This document shows, piece after piece, positions 38,659 to 50,760 of a stretch of 64,000 nucleotides of DNA. Under the pieces are notes generated by a model. The model made no database searches. It was not told the origin of the DNA and worked only from the letters and a program-made list of their open reading frames with translations. Numbering within the stretch: the stretch's first letter is position 1; each line of letters starts with the position of its first letter. The translations under genes and the position numbers were made by a program. The DNA comes from Epiperipatus broadwayi (Eukaryota; Onychophora; Udeonychophora; Euonychophora; Peripatidae), in contig JAQFVV010013393.1 of assembly GCA_028023455.1 (NCBI GenBank), positions 16,001 to 80,000 of the forward strand, in the 5' to 3' direction.

Positions 38659-38805
38659 ATTGTCCAGTTGGTCTTCCATGGTCAAGATGTCATTAATAAA
38701 TTTATTGATTGTTTTATTTTGCTGCTCTGCAGTAATTGAAACTTTGGCGTCTTGAATGAGCAATAAACAAAGATTTTTAATGAATTCCTTATAAGTTGTT
38801 GTGTC
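38659..38805 (-). CDS. Internal exon, M13 (neprilysin/ECE-like) peptidase
   Basis: A 147-bp island that is open for 49 codons on the minus strand, with an AAAG acceptor before it and a strong GTAAGTTT donor after it. It is phase 0 at both ends. The product contains YKEFIKNLCLLLIQD and, 27 residues on, ILTMEDQLDN. This matches the M13 N-terminal domain, where a YxxYM...LL helix is followed by a helix ending ...(F/L)E..LAN. The predicted protein is a membrane zinc peptidase of neuropeptide type, but this exon lies far from the HExxH catalytic site. Its composition is less AT-rich than the surroundings. Only family resemblance supports the name. Confidence 0.55.
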
Positions 38806-38812
38806 CTTTAAA

Positions 38813-39488
38813 TTATAAAAATTGAATACAATTTATATATAGATAGAAAACAGGTTCTGACTATCTAATAAAATATATAATTTTACTTAACGTAGAGCGT
38901 GAGTTTTTTAAATTATTTATTATTATTGTATCAATAATATCTCACTCTCTGTCTATACTGACAGAGGAAATACAATCGTAAAACAGTATGTTTATATATA
39001 TATATATATATATGATTTGTTCATAACTAGAACTTGAACATACTAAACTTATTTTTAAATAGCCAATCTATAGATAATCATCTATTCACCCAATTATTGC
39101 TCAGTAAATGAACCCTAAAGTTTTAGCTAAAAAAACAAATATAAAAGTAAAATTAAAACCCAATTTTAAAACATGTGTATTACTGTGTTTGATTTGTTGG
39201 ATGGATAATAGTCTTTCATTCAGTGATTTTTGTAGAGGGATTGGAAAGGCTTTTTCTTCATAAGCAGATATATTTATAAATGTTGTGCATTAAAATTGCA
39301 GAATAAGCGAGTAATATTTTAAAATGTAGTCTGAGCATATAAATTCATATTAAATTCTATGTAAACAAAACAGTAAAATATTATGATTAATTCATTGATA
39401 CATTTAATTAATACATGTTTTTATTCCTTGGACCATCTTTCAATATATCTTAATTTTTTTATTTTGAAAAGCACTACAAATTTTAATA
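38813..39488. other. Probable intron, AT-rich
   Basis: No gene. Contains a short TA run at 38996-39013. Confidence 0.4.
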
Positions 39489-40056
39489 ATGTTATTTAAT
39501 GAGCATGCCAATAGCCCTTAACAAGCTTTTCAGAATATTCCTATACTCAGACTGGTTTCTAGCTCTGGCTTTTATCAGTGAGGCACTAGGATAATCAAGC
39601 ATTAGATTTAAAGTACCAGATCGATCCCAACACTTTATCTAATGTTTAAATATTAAATAGAATATCTGAAATTTTCAGACATCTATATGTTTTCAAATCC
39701 AGCTATTTAACTTAAATAGCCATATGGAACTAAACTAATTTTAGAAATACAATATATTAATAGCTTTAGCCATATAAAATCACCAAAACCTTAAAAGAAA
39801 TAACAATAATTACAAGGAAATCAAGTCATGCCATGTGACTTAATTTAATAAGCTTGTATTATAAATGTTATATAATGAGCATGCCAATCTAATCCTTGAA
39901 TATCCTAGTGCCTCACTGACAAAATCCAGAGCTAGAAACTGGTCTGAGGATAGGGATATTCTGAAAAGTTTGTTAAGAGCTATTGGCATGCTCATTATAT
40001 AACATTTGTAATACAAGCTTATTAAATTAAGTCACATGATACATGACTTGATTTTC
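39489..40056. repeat. Fold-back repeat in the probable intron
   Basis: The left part (AATGAGCATGCCAATAGC, then CTGGTTTCTAGCTCTGGC) is repeated inverted at about 39900-40010. TCAAGTCATGCCATGTGACTT near 39822 is inverted near 40035. It shares motifs with the repeats at 37798-38343 and 17130-18097, so all three probably belong to one loose family of fold-back elements. Confidence 0.55.
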
Positions 40057-40233
40057 TTGCAAATTTTAATAATATATTTTGTTTAAAGCTTTCATATTAA
40101 GTGAGAACCTTCATAAAATAAATGATAAATCTGTTTGAAAACTGAAAACCAATCTTGGTCTAGAACATGATAGTAAGAAATGTAGCCAGATATGCTGAAA
40201 CTATAACATTATATTGTAATGACTTTTACTTAC

Positions 40234-40282
40234 AGTATATTTGGTAACAGGGACACACATTCCAGTGTTGAAGATGTTTCTA
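40234..40282 (-). CDS. Short internal exon of the M13-like gene
   Basis: A 49-bp minus-strand exon with acceptor TAATCAG and a strong donor GTAAGTAAAAG. It supplies one base to a split codon and then 16 codons, including FNTGMCVPVTKYT, and ends in phase 0, which agrees with the phase-0 start of the exon at 38805-38659. In M13 proteins the equivalent place, after the LGLPSRDYY stretch, is variable in length. The acceptor could also be used 3 bases later (CAGTAG). Upstream, the conserved D.KN...DQ..LGL segment is still missing, so at least one exon was not found. Confidence 0.45.
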
Positions 40283-42539
40283 CTGATTACTCATCTATGG
40301 ACATACATACATAACCTTGCATGTAAGTACATCTAGTATATAATCAAATGATTTTAAAATTAATATGTAAATCATCAGTTTAATAAAGATTAATGAAAAT
40401 ATGTGTTTAATTATCTTAAAGTAGAATGTATATTGATAATGATGATCAAACATTATATCTCTCATGTAACTGCTTATATAAGTGACTCTGGTTATATTTC
40501 TTGATCATAAACAATCAAATCATCCATCAGAAGGGCACACTTAATGTTTTCCATAAGTATTTATTTATTTTTATAATTGGGGTTTGAATTGTTAATCCTA
40601 GTGAGGAGTACCATTTTTTCTCAGAAAGGACACCTGTAAATATAATATTTTCTGCGGGTGACCTTCATCACATTATCTGATAATAACACATTTTTTTTCT
40701 CAGTTTAGAGCATGATGCCTCAGAATTTATGAAAGACTGCTATGTACCCTTTGAGATGGGAATATTGATTGAAGAATAAAACAGCCAACTAAACAATTTA
40801 CACTACAAAACTAATTTATTTGAGATAATATTGATGGATGCAATGAAATTACACATATAAATTATTAACTTCTAAATAACGTAAATTATTGAACACAGAA
40901 AAAAATAGTATTAAAGATTGAATATAAATGCACAAATTATATACAAATATATAAAATACTTAGTTGAAATAAAATAATACACAGAATAAAACTTCAATAC
41001 ATATTTACCATAAATATCAAGGTACACTATATTTCTATTTGCAAAGAAAAAAATATAACAATCCTTATACATCTAAATTATAAACATAAAAATATCTTAA
41101 TAAAATTTATGTAAACTGATTGAGGTATTTTTAATGTATATAAATTCAAAAAGAACTTCCCACAACTATTAATTAAAATAATTGTAAGCTTTCTAGAATG
41201 ATCGGTTAGTTTATATTATTGATATCATAGATAAAATTAGTGCATATCTATTGGTTGATACAAGATGCAATCTTTTTGATATTAGTGCGAATATGTAAGA
41301 CGTACACTTTCAGGTGATGCAAAACTATTATATTTTGGGTATTTAAGCTATAATTAATATATTTCACTATTTTTGATATTTGAAAACATACTTTTCAAAA
41401 TAGTTAGAATTACATTATTTTGGTTACAGCTAGAAATATACCATTTCTATTATTTTCCATATACTGTATATCATTTCTATTACTTTCTTTACGGAAAACA
41501 TTACCATTTTACTCGAGTTTGAATCAGTACTATAAAGTACTTTAAACGACAATATTGTTAGATGATAAATAATGTTCATGAAACTACAATTGGAATATCT
41601 TCACATTTTGATAAATTATTTAATTTTATAAACTATATGATGCTATTGATTTACACTTTGGCTCTACACAACCATTGTTTTCTGCTCTCCCTTTTCTTCT
41701 TATATAACTTTTGTCTGAATAATAACTTTCGTCTCAAGCCCCCAATTTTTGTTATTAACCTTGTTTTTTCATTGTCTACTAATCCTTGCTTTTTTTTTTA
41801 TTTCTCTTCTTTTCAGCAATTACTATTAACAAATCGAGTTGTCTTTAATTGCTTGTAATTACGCAGTTAAGTTTAATTTTAATTAAATTGTTGAATATGT
41901 TTATATTTTATAATTAAAAAGTAATAATTTCCCACTTTTGGAAACTTTAATTCAAATTAGTTACTTTTTAACTTGTACATTTATATATGCATATTTATTT
42001 TTCTTCATGTGTTCTGTAGGAAACTATTAATTATTTGTTTACAGCTCTTTACTAGGGCAATATTCAATAAAAAAGAGATTACACGGGACTTATTTTTAAC
42101 TTGTATTTATTATTTTTAATATATAAAAAGTTTTACAAAAAGTTTAATTTTTCAAAATCATTTTTATAGATAAAATATGAAAATAACTTTATTTAAATTA
42201 TTTAATCATTCAATTATAGTAATTCATATAGATAATGATTTTTTCTTTATTCTTACTTCGATACATTTCTAAATGTTTATATATCTCTCAATTAAAGTTG
42301 AGTTAATTGATATTGTTTATAATACGACATAATTGATATTGCTTATAATACGACAATCTCAAAGCTAACCAAGTTTGCAACCATTACAATTGATAAAATG
42401 ATCAAGTTACACAGTAACAATAATATGTAATAATTGGAATAATAAATGATAATTGTCCGCTCAGTAGCTGTATTAACACAATGCCCCCTAGTATTCATGT
42501 AATTCACATTAAGGATAAAAATAAATCTATATTTACATG
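40283..42539. other. Probable intron, no gene recognised
   Basis: AT-rich with no domain-bearing frame. The plus-strand frame at 41562-41858 is hydrophobic and low-complexity and is not called. The missing M13 exon should be in this stretch or in 46319-46611 if both flanking exon calls are right; I did not find it. Confidence 0.35.
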
Positions 42540-45500
42540 CTATATATGACGTTATATTATGGTGTTTTATGAAGTTAGAAAAGAAGATGAAAAGATAATT
42601 GATTTAAAAATTAAAATTATTGTTTCCAACAAAAGCATAACACGGGGCACAAATCGAATTGTATTTATTATAAAACGAGACAAAACAATATTGTGGAAAA
42701 TAATGACGTTTCAGAAAAAGGTATAAAGTGAGAGACTCATTAGAATGGATATTACTAAATCAAGATAATTCAAATTTTTGTTGCAATAATTTTTCATGGT
42801 GATGAAAAATTAGTGAATTTTTATATGGATCTACCACGGCTATTGATCAGACCAAACAACATTTTAAAATTCTCATGAGAGGCTTAAATGCTAAAATTCT
42901 TAACAATTGAAAGATGACATGGTGTGAATATATATTTGGTTATAGGCATAGAAATGAGAGATAATATATTTCTGGAGGTTACAGAAAAGTTATTAATAAA
43001 AATGAACATGGAAATATCCAAATAAAGATATAACAAGATTTGTTTATATTTTCAATAAATTAATATCTATTCCAATATTGTAAAGCTCTTAATAAACTCA
43101 GTACAAGAAATTAGCATCAATTATTGAAATGTAATGATATAAGTGTTGCACATTTAAAAGATTTGCAGTGCATGTGGATTGACTCATAAAAATACTTGGT
43201 TTAGTCAGAGAAACCAGCAGAGAAACTCATGAATGTATCCATGCTCAAAACTATGAAGTTTAATAGATGTCATTATAGTTTTCATTATGTGATTACTTAC
43301 ATGTACAGATTGTTGGTCAGATCATAATTTAGTTAATTATCGGCTTAAATGATAATTACTTTAGAAATAATGGTATGCTTCCAGTCATATTTTTAAGAAT
43401 ATGTTTGTTTTTTAAAATAATCTACTATATATGCTACATTTCAAAGGCTACTAACCACTAAAATTACAAATTTGTATCTTCAGGTGCATTATATTATTGA
43501 ATCATGAAATTCTTTTAAGGAGTGTCATACATATAATTAAATATATTCATAGGTTAATTGGAAAAATCATAATTGTTTTTTTTGACAAAAAAACAACAAC
43601 AGAAAGTCAATAATTATTAAGATAAACAGAATTCATATTTGATATTTCTAATTTTTAAAAATATTTCAATGAATTTAAATAATAAACTGCAAATATGTTT
43701 GAAATATCACATTTTGAAGATAATTCACATGTGAATAAAATCAGTAGGAAAATAATCACACTATTAAAAAATTTAGCAAAGACAGTTGCTATGAAAAGAC
43801 AGCAATTTATTAGCAAATTTTCTATTGAGACATGAAAATATTTGAATAAGCGAAGGAATATGAAAATAAAAAATTACCAATTAAGAAAAATTTGATATCT
43901 AAAAATTTGTGAAATGCTAGAAAAAGTTAAAGGTGATAAAAAAAATACATAATTCTGAATTAGCATGGAAAATTATAGAAGACATTTTAAAGTCTCAAAA
44001 TCATAAAACAACATTTTGACACGAAGCTCATTTCTACAATAATAAGAAAATCTGTTACTGAAATATGTGGAAGAATCTTATAAAAAAGAAAAAGAAAAGA
44101 AAGTACCGCCTACAGTTATCATATCTTCTGAATAATCTCGTGTTTTCTATGAAGAAGTGAGATGTGCAATTGAATCTATGAAGATGAAAAAAGCTTCAGT
44201 TAATAATCAAATTATAATTGTTATCTTAAAAGAAGCAGGTAAAGAAATAGAAAAATTGTTGGCAATTTATATAGCAAATATTGAAATTATAAATATATAC
44301 CATGTGATTAGACAAATACAGTAATAATATTCATATTTAAGAAGATACAAAAGATAATACCATAAATTATAAGCTTATTAACCTTTTATCAGTTATATAC
44401 ACAAATTTTACCAAGATAATTACAACTCATACATAGCGAATCTTGCATTTTTACCTATCAAAAGAACAAGATAGATTTAAAAGTCATTTTATCACAATGG
44501 ATCACATCCAGATATTGAAAGATGTTGTAGAAAGTTGTCATCATGTTTTGGATTTTTGGTTTATGAAATGATATTTGATACTATAAACATTATTCGAGTG
44601 ATTTAAGCATTGGATTTTCAAGATATATATCCATAATATTATCATATTCTGAAGACTATTTGCTAAAATGCAATAGGAACAATTTATATAAGAGACCTGA
44701 AGAACATCAATAATGAAACAGGAGACCCCATATTTCCACTATTATTTACAACAGTCTTACTTAAGTAATTTGCAAATTAAATGGAAATGTAGAGGACTTA
44801 AATTAATGTGCTGGATTTTGCATATAATTCTTAAGATGATCAATAAATGTTACAAAAATTATCATATAAAATGAAGAATGTAGCACCAAAGATAAATGCT
44901 AAAAAAGTAAGTAATGATCAATGTTTTTTTCAAAAGAAGAAAGTAAAGATTGACAATGATAAATTAGGACAAGTTAACAACCACACATGACTTAGTAAGA
45001 TTATTAATAGAGATGGATACTTAATGGATAAAATTATTTATAAAATTAAATTTGGAAGAGCTTCTTTTGTTAGAAGCAACTTGATAATTACAAATATATA
45101 TGAAAAGAAAAGTTTTAATAAATATGATTTTTTGGTTTTTACTTAAGAATGTGAGACATGGACACTTACCAGAAGAGCAATACACACACTCCAGAACATT
45201 GGACAAATCATACAGAGATGTATATTAAGAATAATTAAAAGGGATCAAAAACAAAATACATAGCTGTGAAGCTGTGACAGTAAACAAGTATTATGGACAG
45301 CATTAAAATATTAAAAGGCTAAATTTGAAAAAAGCTGGGCATTTTTTGAGAAGAATTAAAAACAGATTAATAGTTATAATCTTAAACTCAGTTTAATGAG
45401 ATTATAAAATACTTAAAAAGAAATCACATGTTAAATGAATGGATTAAATAGAGAAGTTTATCACGATGATATGGAGAAAAGATGCTAATAATTGTAGAAA

Positions 45501-45567
45501 CTGGATTAAACTTGGGAGACTTTGATACTACAATGAACTGATAATTTTTTACGATGATGATGATGAA
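42540..45567 (+). pseudogene. Degenerate near-full-length RTE LINE copy
   Basis: It follows the LINE at 54702-57889 from the start of the endonuclease domain (near 42540) to the 3' tail, but has many stops and indels. Good anchors are TTTTTATATGGATCTACC at about 42820, GCAGGTAAAGAAATAGAAAAA near 44235, and the ATGATGATGATGA tail at 45553-45567. It keeps the codons for EVRK at about 42583-42594, the position of a catalytic glutamate that the younger copy has lost. It lies next to another LINE copy at 45644. Confidence 0.75.
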
Positions 45568-45643
45568 TGGCATTTGTCTAATCAATTGTGATAAATTTGC
45601 ATCTTTTACCGTGTAGAAAAAAACACCTATAGAGCATTTACCT

Positions 45644-46307
45644 TTAAGATAAATGTTAAAAAAAACTAAAGTAATGTTCAATGGATTTTCTCAAATTATG
45701 AAAATAAAGATTGATTATGATGAGTTAGAAGAAGTTAACAGCTACAAATATCTTGGTCATATTATAATGGATACTATTAATTATAGAATTATACTTGGTT
45801 GGAGTGCTTTTGGTAGAATTAACTTGATACTAAAATGAAATATGCCTATGTTTGAAAAGGAAGGTTTTTAATAAATGTGTTTTACCAGTTCTTACTTATG
45901 GATCTGAGACTCAGACACTTAATAGAAGAGCAATATAGAGACTTCAGACCATTCAACGATGTATGGATAGATGCATGTTAGGTGTAATAAGAAGAAATCA
46001 AAAACACAATATATGGGTAAGAGAACAAACAGGTATTACTAACCTCATTGAAAAAATTAAAAGACTAAAGTGGAGTTGGGCTGGACATATTTCTAGAAGA
46101 TATGATAATAGATGAACAATTGAAATCTTATACTGGACTCCAAGAGATTGTAAAAGACCCAGAAAGAGACCAAATGTTAGATGGATGGATGAAATAAGAA
46201 AGCATGTGGAAATGATGTGGAGAAGAGCAACTAAAGATCGGAGAAGATGGATTGAACATGGAGAGACTTTCTTCCTGCAGAGGATTGATAATGTGGATGA
46301 TGATCAT
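45644..46307 (+). pseudogene. 5'-truncated RTE LINE copy with target duplication
   Basis: It corresponds to the last 670 bp or so of the LINE at 54702-57889, with words such as KVMFNGFSQ and LGWSAFGR, and ends in a GATGATGAT-type tail. AGCATTTACCT stands directly before it (45633-45643) and after it (46308-46318), an 11-bp target duplication. Stops and a frameshift make it inactive. 5' truncation is the usual result of incomplete target-primed reverse transcription. Confidence 0.85.
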
Positions 46308-46318
46308 AGCATTTACCT

Positions 46319-46611
46319 ACCAATTAAATGGATAGCAAGATGGAGTTTGTGTCAACTATTGTAAAAGCATTGTCTTGTTTAGAAATGCATATCTGTTTGT
46401 CTACATGTAAAGCATTCTATATAAATTTTTAATCCCTAATCATGATTAAGGTATAGGTGGAGCAGAACAATATGCTGATTATTATTATTTGCATTTTTAA
46501 TATCTATATTTAATAAATTACTTAGCAAAATAATTATTAAATATATTATTACTGAAAAATAAATAATTCATGTTAATAAATTTATCAATTTATTTAGATA
46601 CTAATAAATAC
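46319..46611. other. Probable intron
   Basis: AT-rich, nothing recognised. Confidence 0.35.
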
Positions 46612-46662
46612 CTGTTTATATTCCAAATAAGGTTCAAAGCGCCATGACTTTGTTGGAGTAAC
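46612..46662 (-). CDS. Possible 51-bp host exon beside the palindromic element
   Basis: On the minus strand, ATGTATTCTAG is followed by 17 open codons (starting VTPTKSWRFEPYLEY) and then CAG/GTATTT. Both splice sites are acceptable and the phase is 0 to 0. In M13 peptidases a conserved GWP motif is followed by a variable stretch with a tryptophan, which this could be. Another frame is also open through the exon, so the assignment is weak. If real, its acceptor is 15 bp from the end of the palindromic element. Confidence 0.3.
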
Positions 46663-46677
46663 CTAGAATACATATAT

Positions 46678-49237
46678 TGAAACAGACAGATCGGAGAACC
46701 GATCTTCGTTTCAGGTGTTTTCATGTACGGTAATTCAAACCACTGTTCGCCCGCAGTGAGGTTTTGTCTATTTCAAATTATAATAAAATTTAGTTATGTA
46801 TTTTATAGTTATAAATAAATATGTAAAGATCCCGTATATAAATGTCACAAACCATGAAATAATATTTGTGTGTGCGTGGTTTGTGAATTTATATCATTTA
46901 ATTTAAAGTTTCAGTGCGGGCGTATTTGTTTTAAATTTTAGTTTTAAAATTGTATAAAGTCGTTTAAAAATACTGATCAAAAATCACATTCCTTTGATCA
47001 GTGTTTTTAATTAAAATCTAATTGCACAAATGTACAGAGCAATTAAGTAGTATTCAAAATTAGTAAGGAATTTTTATATGTAATTATTATGTCAATTTAA
47101 AAATAGCGTATTAAATTAAAAGATTGCTAAAAAACAGATAATTGATGGTTGGTCAAGCTGCATCGCTAGAGGCTAGAGAAAGTAGGCGGAGCCTAAAACA
47201 AAAACAAGTCGGAAAGGTCAGCAGTGGCTATTTTAGAAAAAAACTTAGATTCTAACTTTTGTCGTGTGTGAGAGAAGTAGTCTCGAGACAACACAGCAGT
47301 TGAGTATAATTCAAACATTATTATTAAGAAGTTTACCAGTGAATCGCAATGTTGATGGGCTAAGTGCCAGGAGCTGATCTCTGCCCGCCAATATGGATCC
47401 TCGTGCCGCTGTTTGATCATGTTTCATATACTTCAGAATTTCCAACTTCCAATCTCAAAATTTACTATGCCTTACAAATAACTTTCAAAATGCGCGCCTA
47501 CGTCCGATCTCAGAATCCAAGCTGGATGAAGAAAGAAGAGAACTTTGTTACACGAACTTTAATTTTCTTCCGTGCTTAATGTTATCAGTCAAGTGAATCA
47601 TATGTAAGTTTTTATATCATTTATAATGCTATTGTTTAATCTGTCAGTAAATTTTCTTTTCTTTTTTTTAATCCTCTGCTCTAGTCTTTAGAAATCATTT
47701 ATAAAATTGTAATTAATAGTAATAATATTTCAACTGAATGCATTTATATTTTCTTATGTTGCTTATTTCATAAACAAACATTGCCAATAGTAATATTTTC
47801 AACTCTGAGTAAACTAGTGTACTATAACGATCAAGTTATTTTAAAAGTAATTTCATTTTCTGAATTAAATATTCTTTCACATTCCGAGTTGATAAATGTT
47901 AAGTCACTTTATTAGTCTATGTTAATTTGTCCTATAATTGCAATCTAAGGTTCGATCGTAAAATATATGTATAATGGTTTCAAAGTGTTCATTAATGTTA
48001 TGTATAATATGAGAAATAATTCACTGAATAATTTGATACTATCGCTACCGCCTGTCAACCCGAAGGGTTAGAGTTTCAGAGTAAATTTAACTAATTATTG
48101 TTTTCACCGTCAGTTTAAGCCCGCTACGTTTTATTGGGGTAAGGATCTCAGCCTGTGGCGTAGAAACAGACTAATAGATTCCAGGTTTTATATAATTTCT
48201 TTTAAAAATCCGCGTCAAGTATTCGTCCTTCACGTCTGTGGCAATGCCTTCCCTTCGCTGAAGTTAGCGTCTCGCCATACTACCATTGGGGAATGAAAGC
48301 AGTTTTTTTTCTTTCCCGGTAATCTCTTGGATCACCGGGGTTCGAAATGATCCCGGCTGGTTGTCGTGTCCCGGAACTACTTGGGGGCATTAAGCCTTGT
48401 CAAAGTACAAGCCGCCCGGTATTCCGTTAATGCACCGCAATTGATTACTGTAGGGCTCTTGAATCCAGGCAACCACCAGTTCATCTATCTTCCATGTCGT
48501 ATTTATATAAAACCACCAGCACATCTATCTCTTATGTCGTATTTATATAAAACCACCTCCACTGTTCGTTTACGTTCCGGCTCGAGCCTATTCAAATAAA
48601 ATAAGTAAACAAAAATCTTTAGATAAATATTTTTTCCAATGCTCTAATACTCTGATTCTTTTAACCCCCCGTCAATCCTTCAATCACACAGCTATTGGCA
48701 TGAGTTTGTTCATTAAATAAAACGTTCACTAAAGACTAGTAGCCAAATACAAGAGGATTTATGAAGTCTTACCGTACTGTATAACACTATATTATATGCT
48801 GTCTATTGTTATTATATAACACTATATTTATGTGCTTTCTATTTGTCTTATTTAACACTATATTTATATGCTTTATATTTTGCTTATTAAACACTTTATT
48901 TAATCTAAATTTTTGTGTCCTCCACCTTATTACTCTCTAAGTCTATTTAGCCACTTACTGTCTGTATTGGCAACTTAAATATATACGTTACATAAATGAC
49001 CGTTCCAATATCTATAGTCTAATAAATCTATATATCATTAACTGTAAGAATTTAGTCTATGTTCTGAGCTGAGCTAGAAAAGGGATAACCCCGTGCTGTT
49101 ATAAAGTCATCATCGGTTGGTCATACCGGGGTTTGGGTTTGAATTTAGTTGGCGTTTTGGAATTTATTCTTAAACGTGGACTGGGTTTGAACTCGGGTAC
49201 TGGGTATGAGTAAGCGTGGTGGATTTATACCGGTACA
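46678..49237 (+). repeat. Left LTR-like arm (plus orientation)
   Basis: It starts TGAAACAGACAG; AGATCGG-AGAA-CCGATCT, a perfect 7-bp stem with a 4-base loop, follows at 46689-46706. Two TATATAAAACCACC boxes lie at 48504 and 48544 in a tandem duplication of about 40 bp, and AATAAA follows at about 48595. It ends CCGGTACA. U3 is about 1.9 kb and U5 about 0.6 kb. No PBS follows it: next come T-rich and A-rich runs. Frames such as 47364-47579 and 48366-48599 are not kept intact in the other arm and are not called. Confidence 0.7.
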
Positions 49238-49251
49238 GTTATTATATTTTT

Positions 49252-49482
49252 TTTTATAAAAAAAAAACAACAAAAAAAAATGATTATACATAACTTCTGG
49301 TTAACATTTTTCTTTCTCTTTTTCACATAATTGATTTTTTTATTAATTTGACCTTGGAGAACAGTCTGGGTGAGGGTTTGAACTTAATATTTACAAAGGT
49401 GGGTATATTACCGTAATTCCTTTTCTCATCATCATGTGCATGTCATAGTGGTCATTTTCCAGGTTATCATTTATTGCGATTT
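49252..49482 (-). other. Junction between the gag-like ORF and the inverted arm
   Basis: The minus-strand sequence after the ORF stop runs for about 230 bp to long T and A homopolymers (about 49240-49280) where the inverted LTR begins. Homology between the arms stops exactly in the T run. Confidence 0.5.
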
Positions 49483-50760
49483 CTACCTTTTCCCTGGGTC
49501 GGGAGGTATATAAGGGTTATAGGTCTGTCTTTTTAGATCTCTTAGTAAAATAGCAAAAGCGGTCACAATATTGTGCTTTGGTATATTATTATATTGTTCA
49601 TTATTAAAAATATCTTGCTTTAAAAGAATTTCTCTAACTTTCTGTGATCTAATGGCGTCCATTATAACATTTTCACTTTGGGAGTTGAGAAGTTTTTCTC
49701 CATTTTTTATGAAACTATTTTTTTTTTTATATGTCCATTCTTTAAAACAAAGTTTATTATTTCTGTTTAATGAGTTCAGCTCCTCATCAATTTTGTTCTG
49801 ATCACATTTCATAAACAAATAATTATGGGTTTTATTAAAATGTGCAGCATTGTACACAACCCAAGATCTGTCCACTTTCTTCATTTTCATATCAGGAGGC
49901 CATTCAGCATCATTTTTAAATTTTAACTTTGATGTCTTCATTAATCCACTTTTCCACAGAACATCTTTATAATTATTATGAAAATATAACTTCTCATGAA
50001 TTATGATTTCAGAAGATTCATCCGTAACAGTATGTATTGTTCTATTGATATTTTTCATCATCGATACAGCCACTCCATTAGAGGGTGGTAAACTGATATA
50101 ATCACTTTGAGATGGGCTGGCTTGCAGTAAATTTGAAACCACCATTTCCTCAGTACTTTCTTCGTTCTTAGCTAAATCTGCTAGAGTAAAACTTTGACTC
50201 TGAGTAATCTCTGTCACATCTAATTCTTTACATTTTTGTTGAGTAGAGTTGGCATTTGTATTCACTAATCTACTCTCATGAGGTTCCAACCTTATTTTAG
50301 TTGGTTGAGGTTCTGTGTCCTCTGCTCCACTCCTCGCACTATTGCCTTCCCTGCTGTCCCCAACTTCTCCCGGGGTGGCCTGGTCATCTTCATTTTCTAT
50401 TTTTGGGTCTTCAGAGGGATTTATTTCTTGCTGACGCTTTGCACTTTCTAGATTTGAGTTGGCTCGGATGCCTCGTGCTTCACCGATCCTTACCAGCCTC
50501 TCCAACATCATCATCATAATCTTCCTGTCCTCTCTCCCCTCTCTGAGGATCGCGTTAAACTTCGCATCGCGATCGTGCTCCCTCTGTTTGTTGTTCCTCT
50601 CTGATCGTCTAAAACTTTTTCTTTTATCCTGAAATTCCTTGAATACAACTTCGTGGTCGCTGGATGTGTCCGACGTCTCTGCTCCAGTCGCGGACACATG
50701 CTTGCTTCCTTCTATTTCTGTCATTTCTTCTTCGTTTTTACTGATAAATGTCTTCAACAT
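49483..50760 (-). CDS. Gag-like ORF of unknown family
   Basis: 425 codons from an ATG. Residues 1-130 are highly charged (E/D/R/K), with RRSERNNKQREHDRD and a run MMMM before LERLVRIGE, which suggests a short coiled coil. The middle is Ser/Thr-rich and acidic. The C-terminal 170 residues look folded (KMKKVDRSWVVYNAAHF, LCFKEWTYKKKN) and the chain ends NPYIPPDPGKR. I recognise no protease, RT, integrase, transposase or zinc-knuckle signature. Its place after LTR and PBS makes Gag the likeliest role; without pol the element would depend on another for mobility. Shorter frames on either strand within it are shadows. Confidence 0.6.
   Translation of the reverse strand: MLKTFISKNEEEMTEIEGSKHVSATGAETSDTSSDHEVVFKEFQDKRKSFRRSERNNKQREHDRDAKFNAILREGREDRKIMMMMLERLVRIGEARGIRANSNLESAKRQQEINPSEDPKIENEDDQATPGEVGDSREGNSARSGAEDTEPQPTKIRLEPHESRLVNTNANSTQQKCKELDVTEITQSQSFTLADLAKNEESTEEMVVSNLLQASPSQSDYISLPPSNGVAVSMMKNINRTIHTVTDESSEIIIHEKLYFHNNYKDVLWKSGLMKTSKLKFKNDAEWPPDMKMKKVDRSWVVYNAAHFNKTHNYLFMKCDQNKIDEELNSLNRNNKLCFKEWTYKKKNSFIKNGEKLLNSQSENVIMDAIRSQKVREILLKQDIFNNEQYNNIPKHNIVTAFAILLRDLKRQTYNPYIPPDPGKR

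Noticed and set aside
46689-46706. AGATCGG near both element ends resembles a sequencing adapter
   Set aside because: The sequence continues differently from the adapter (AGAACCGATCT) and forms a perfect hairpin within a biological repeat.
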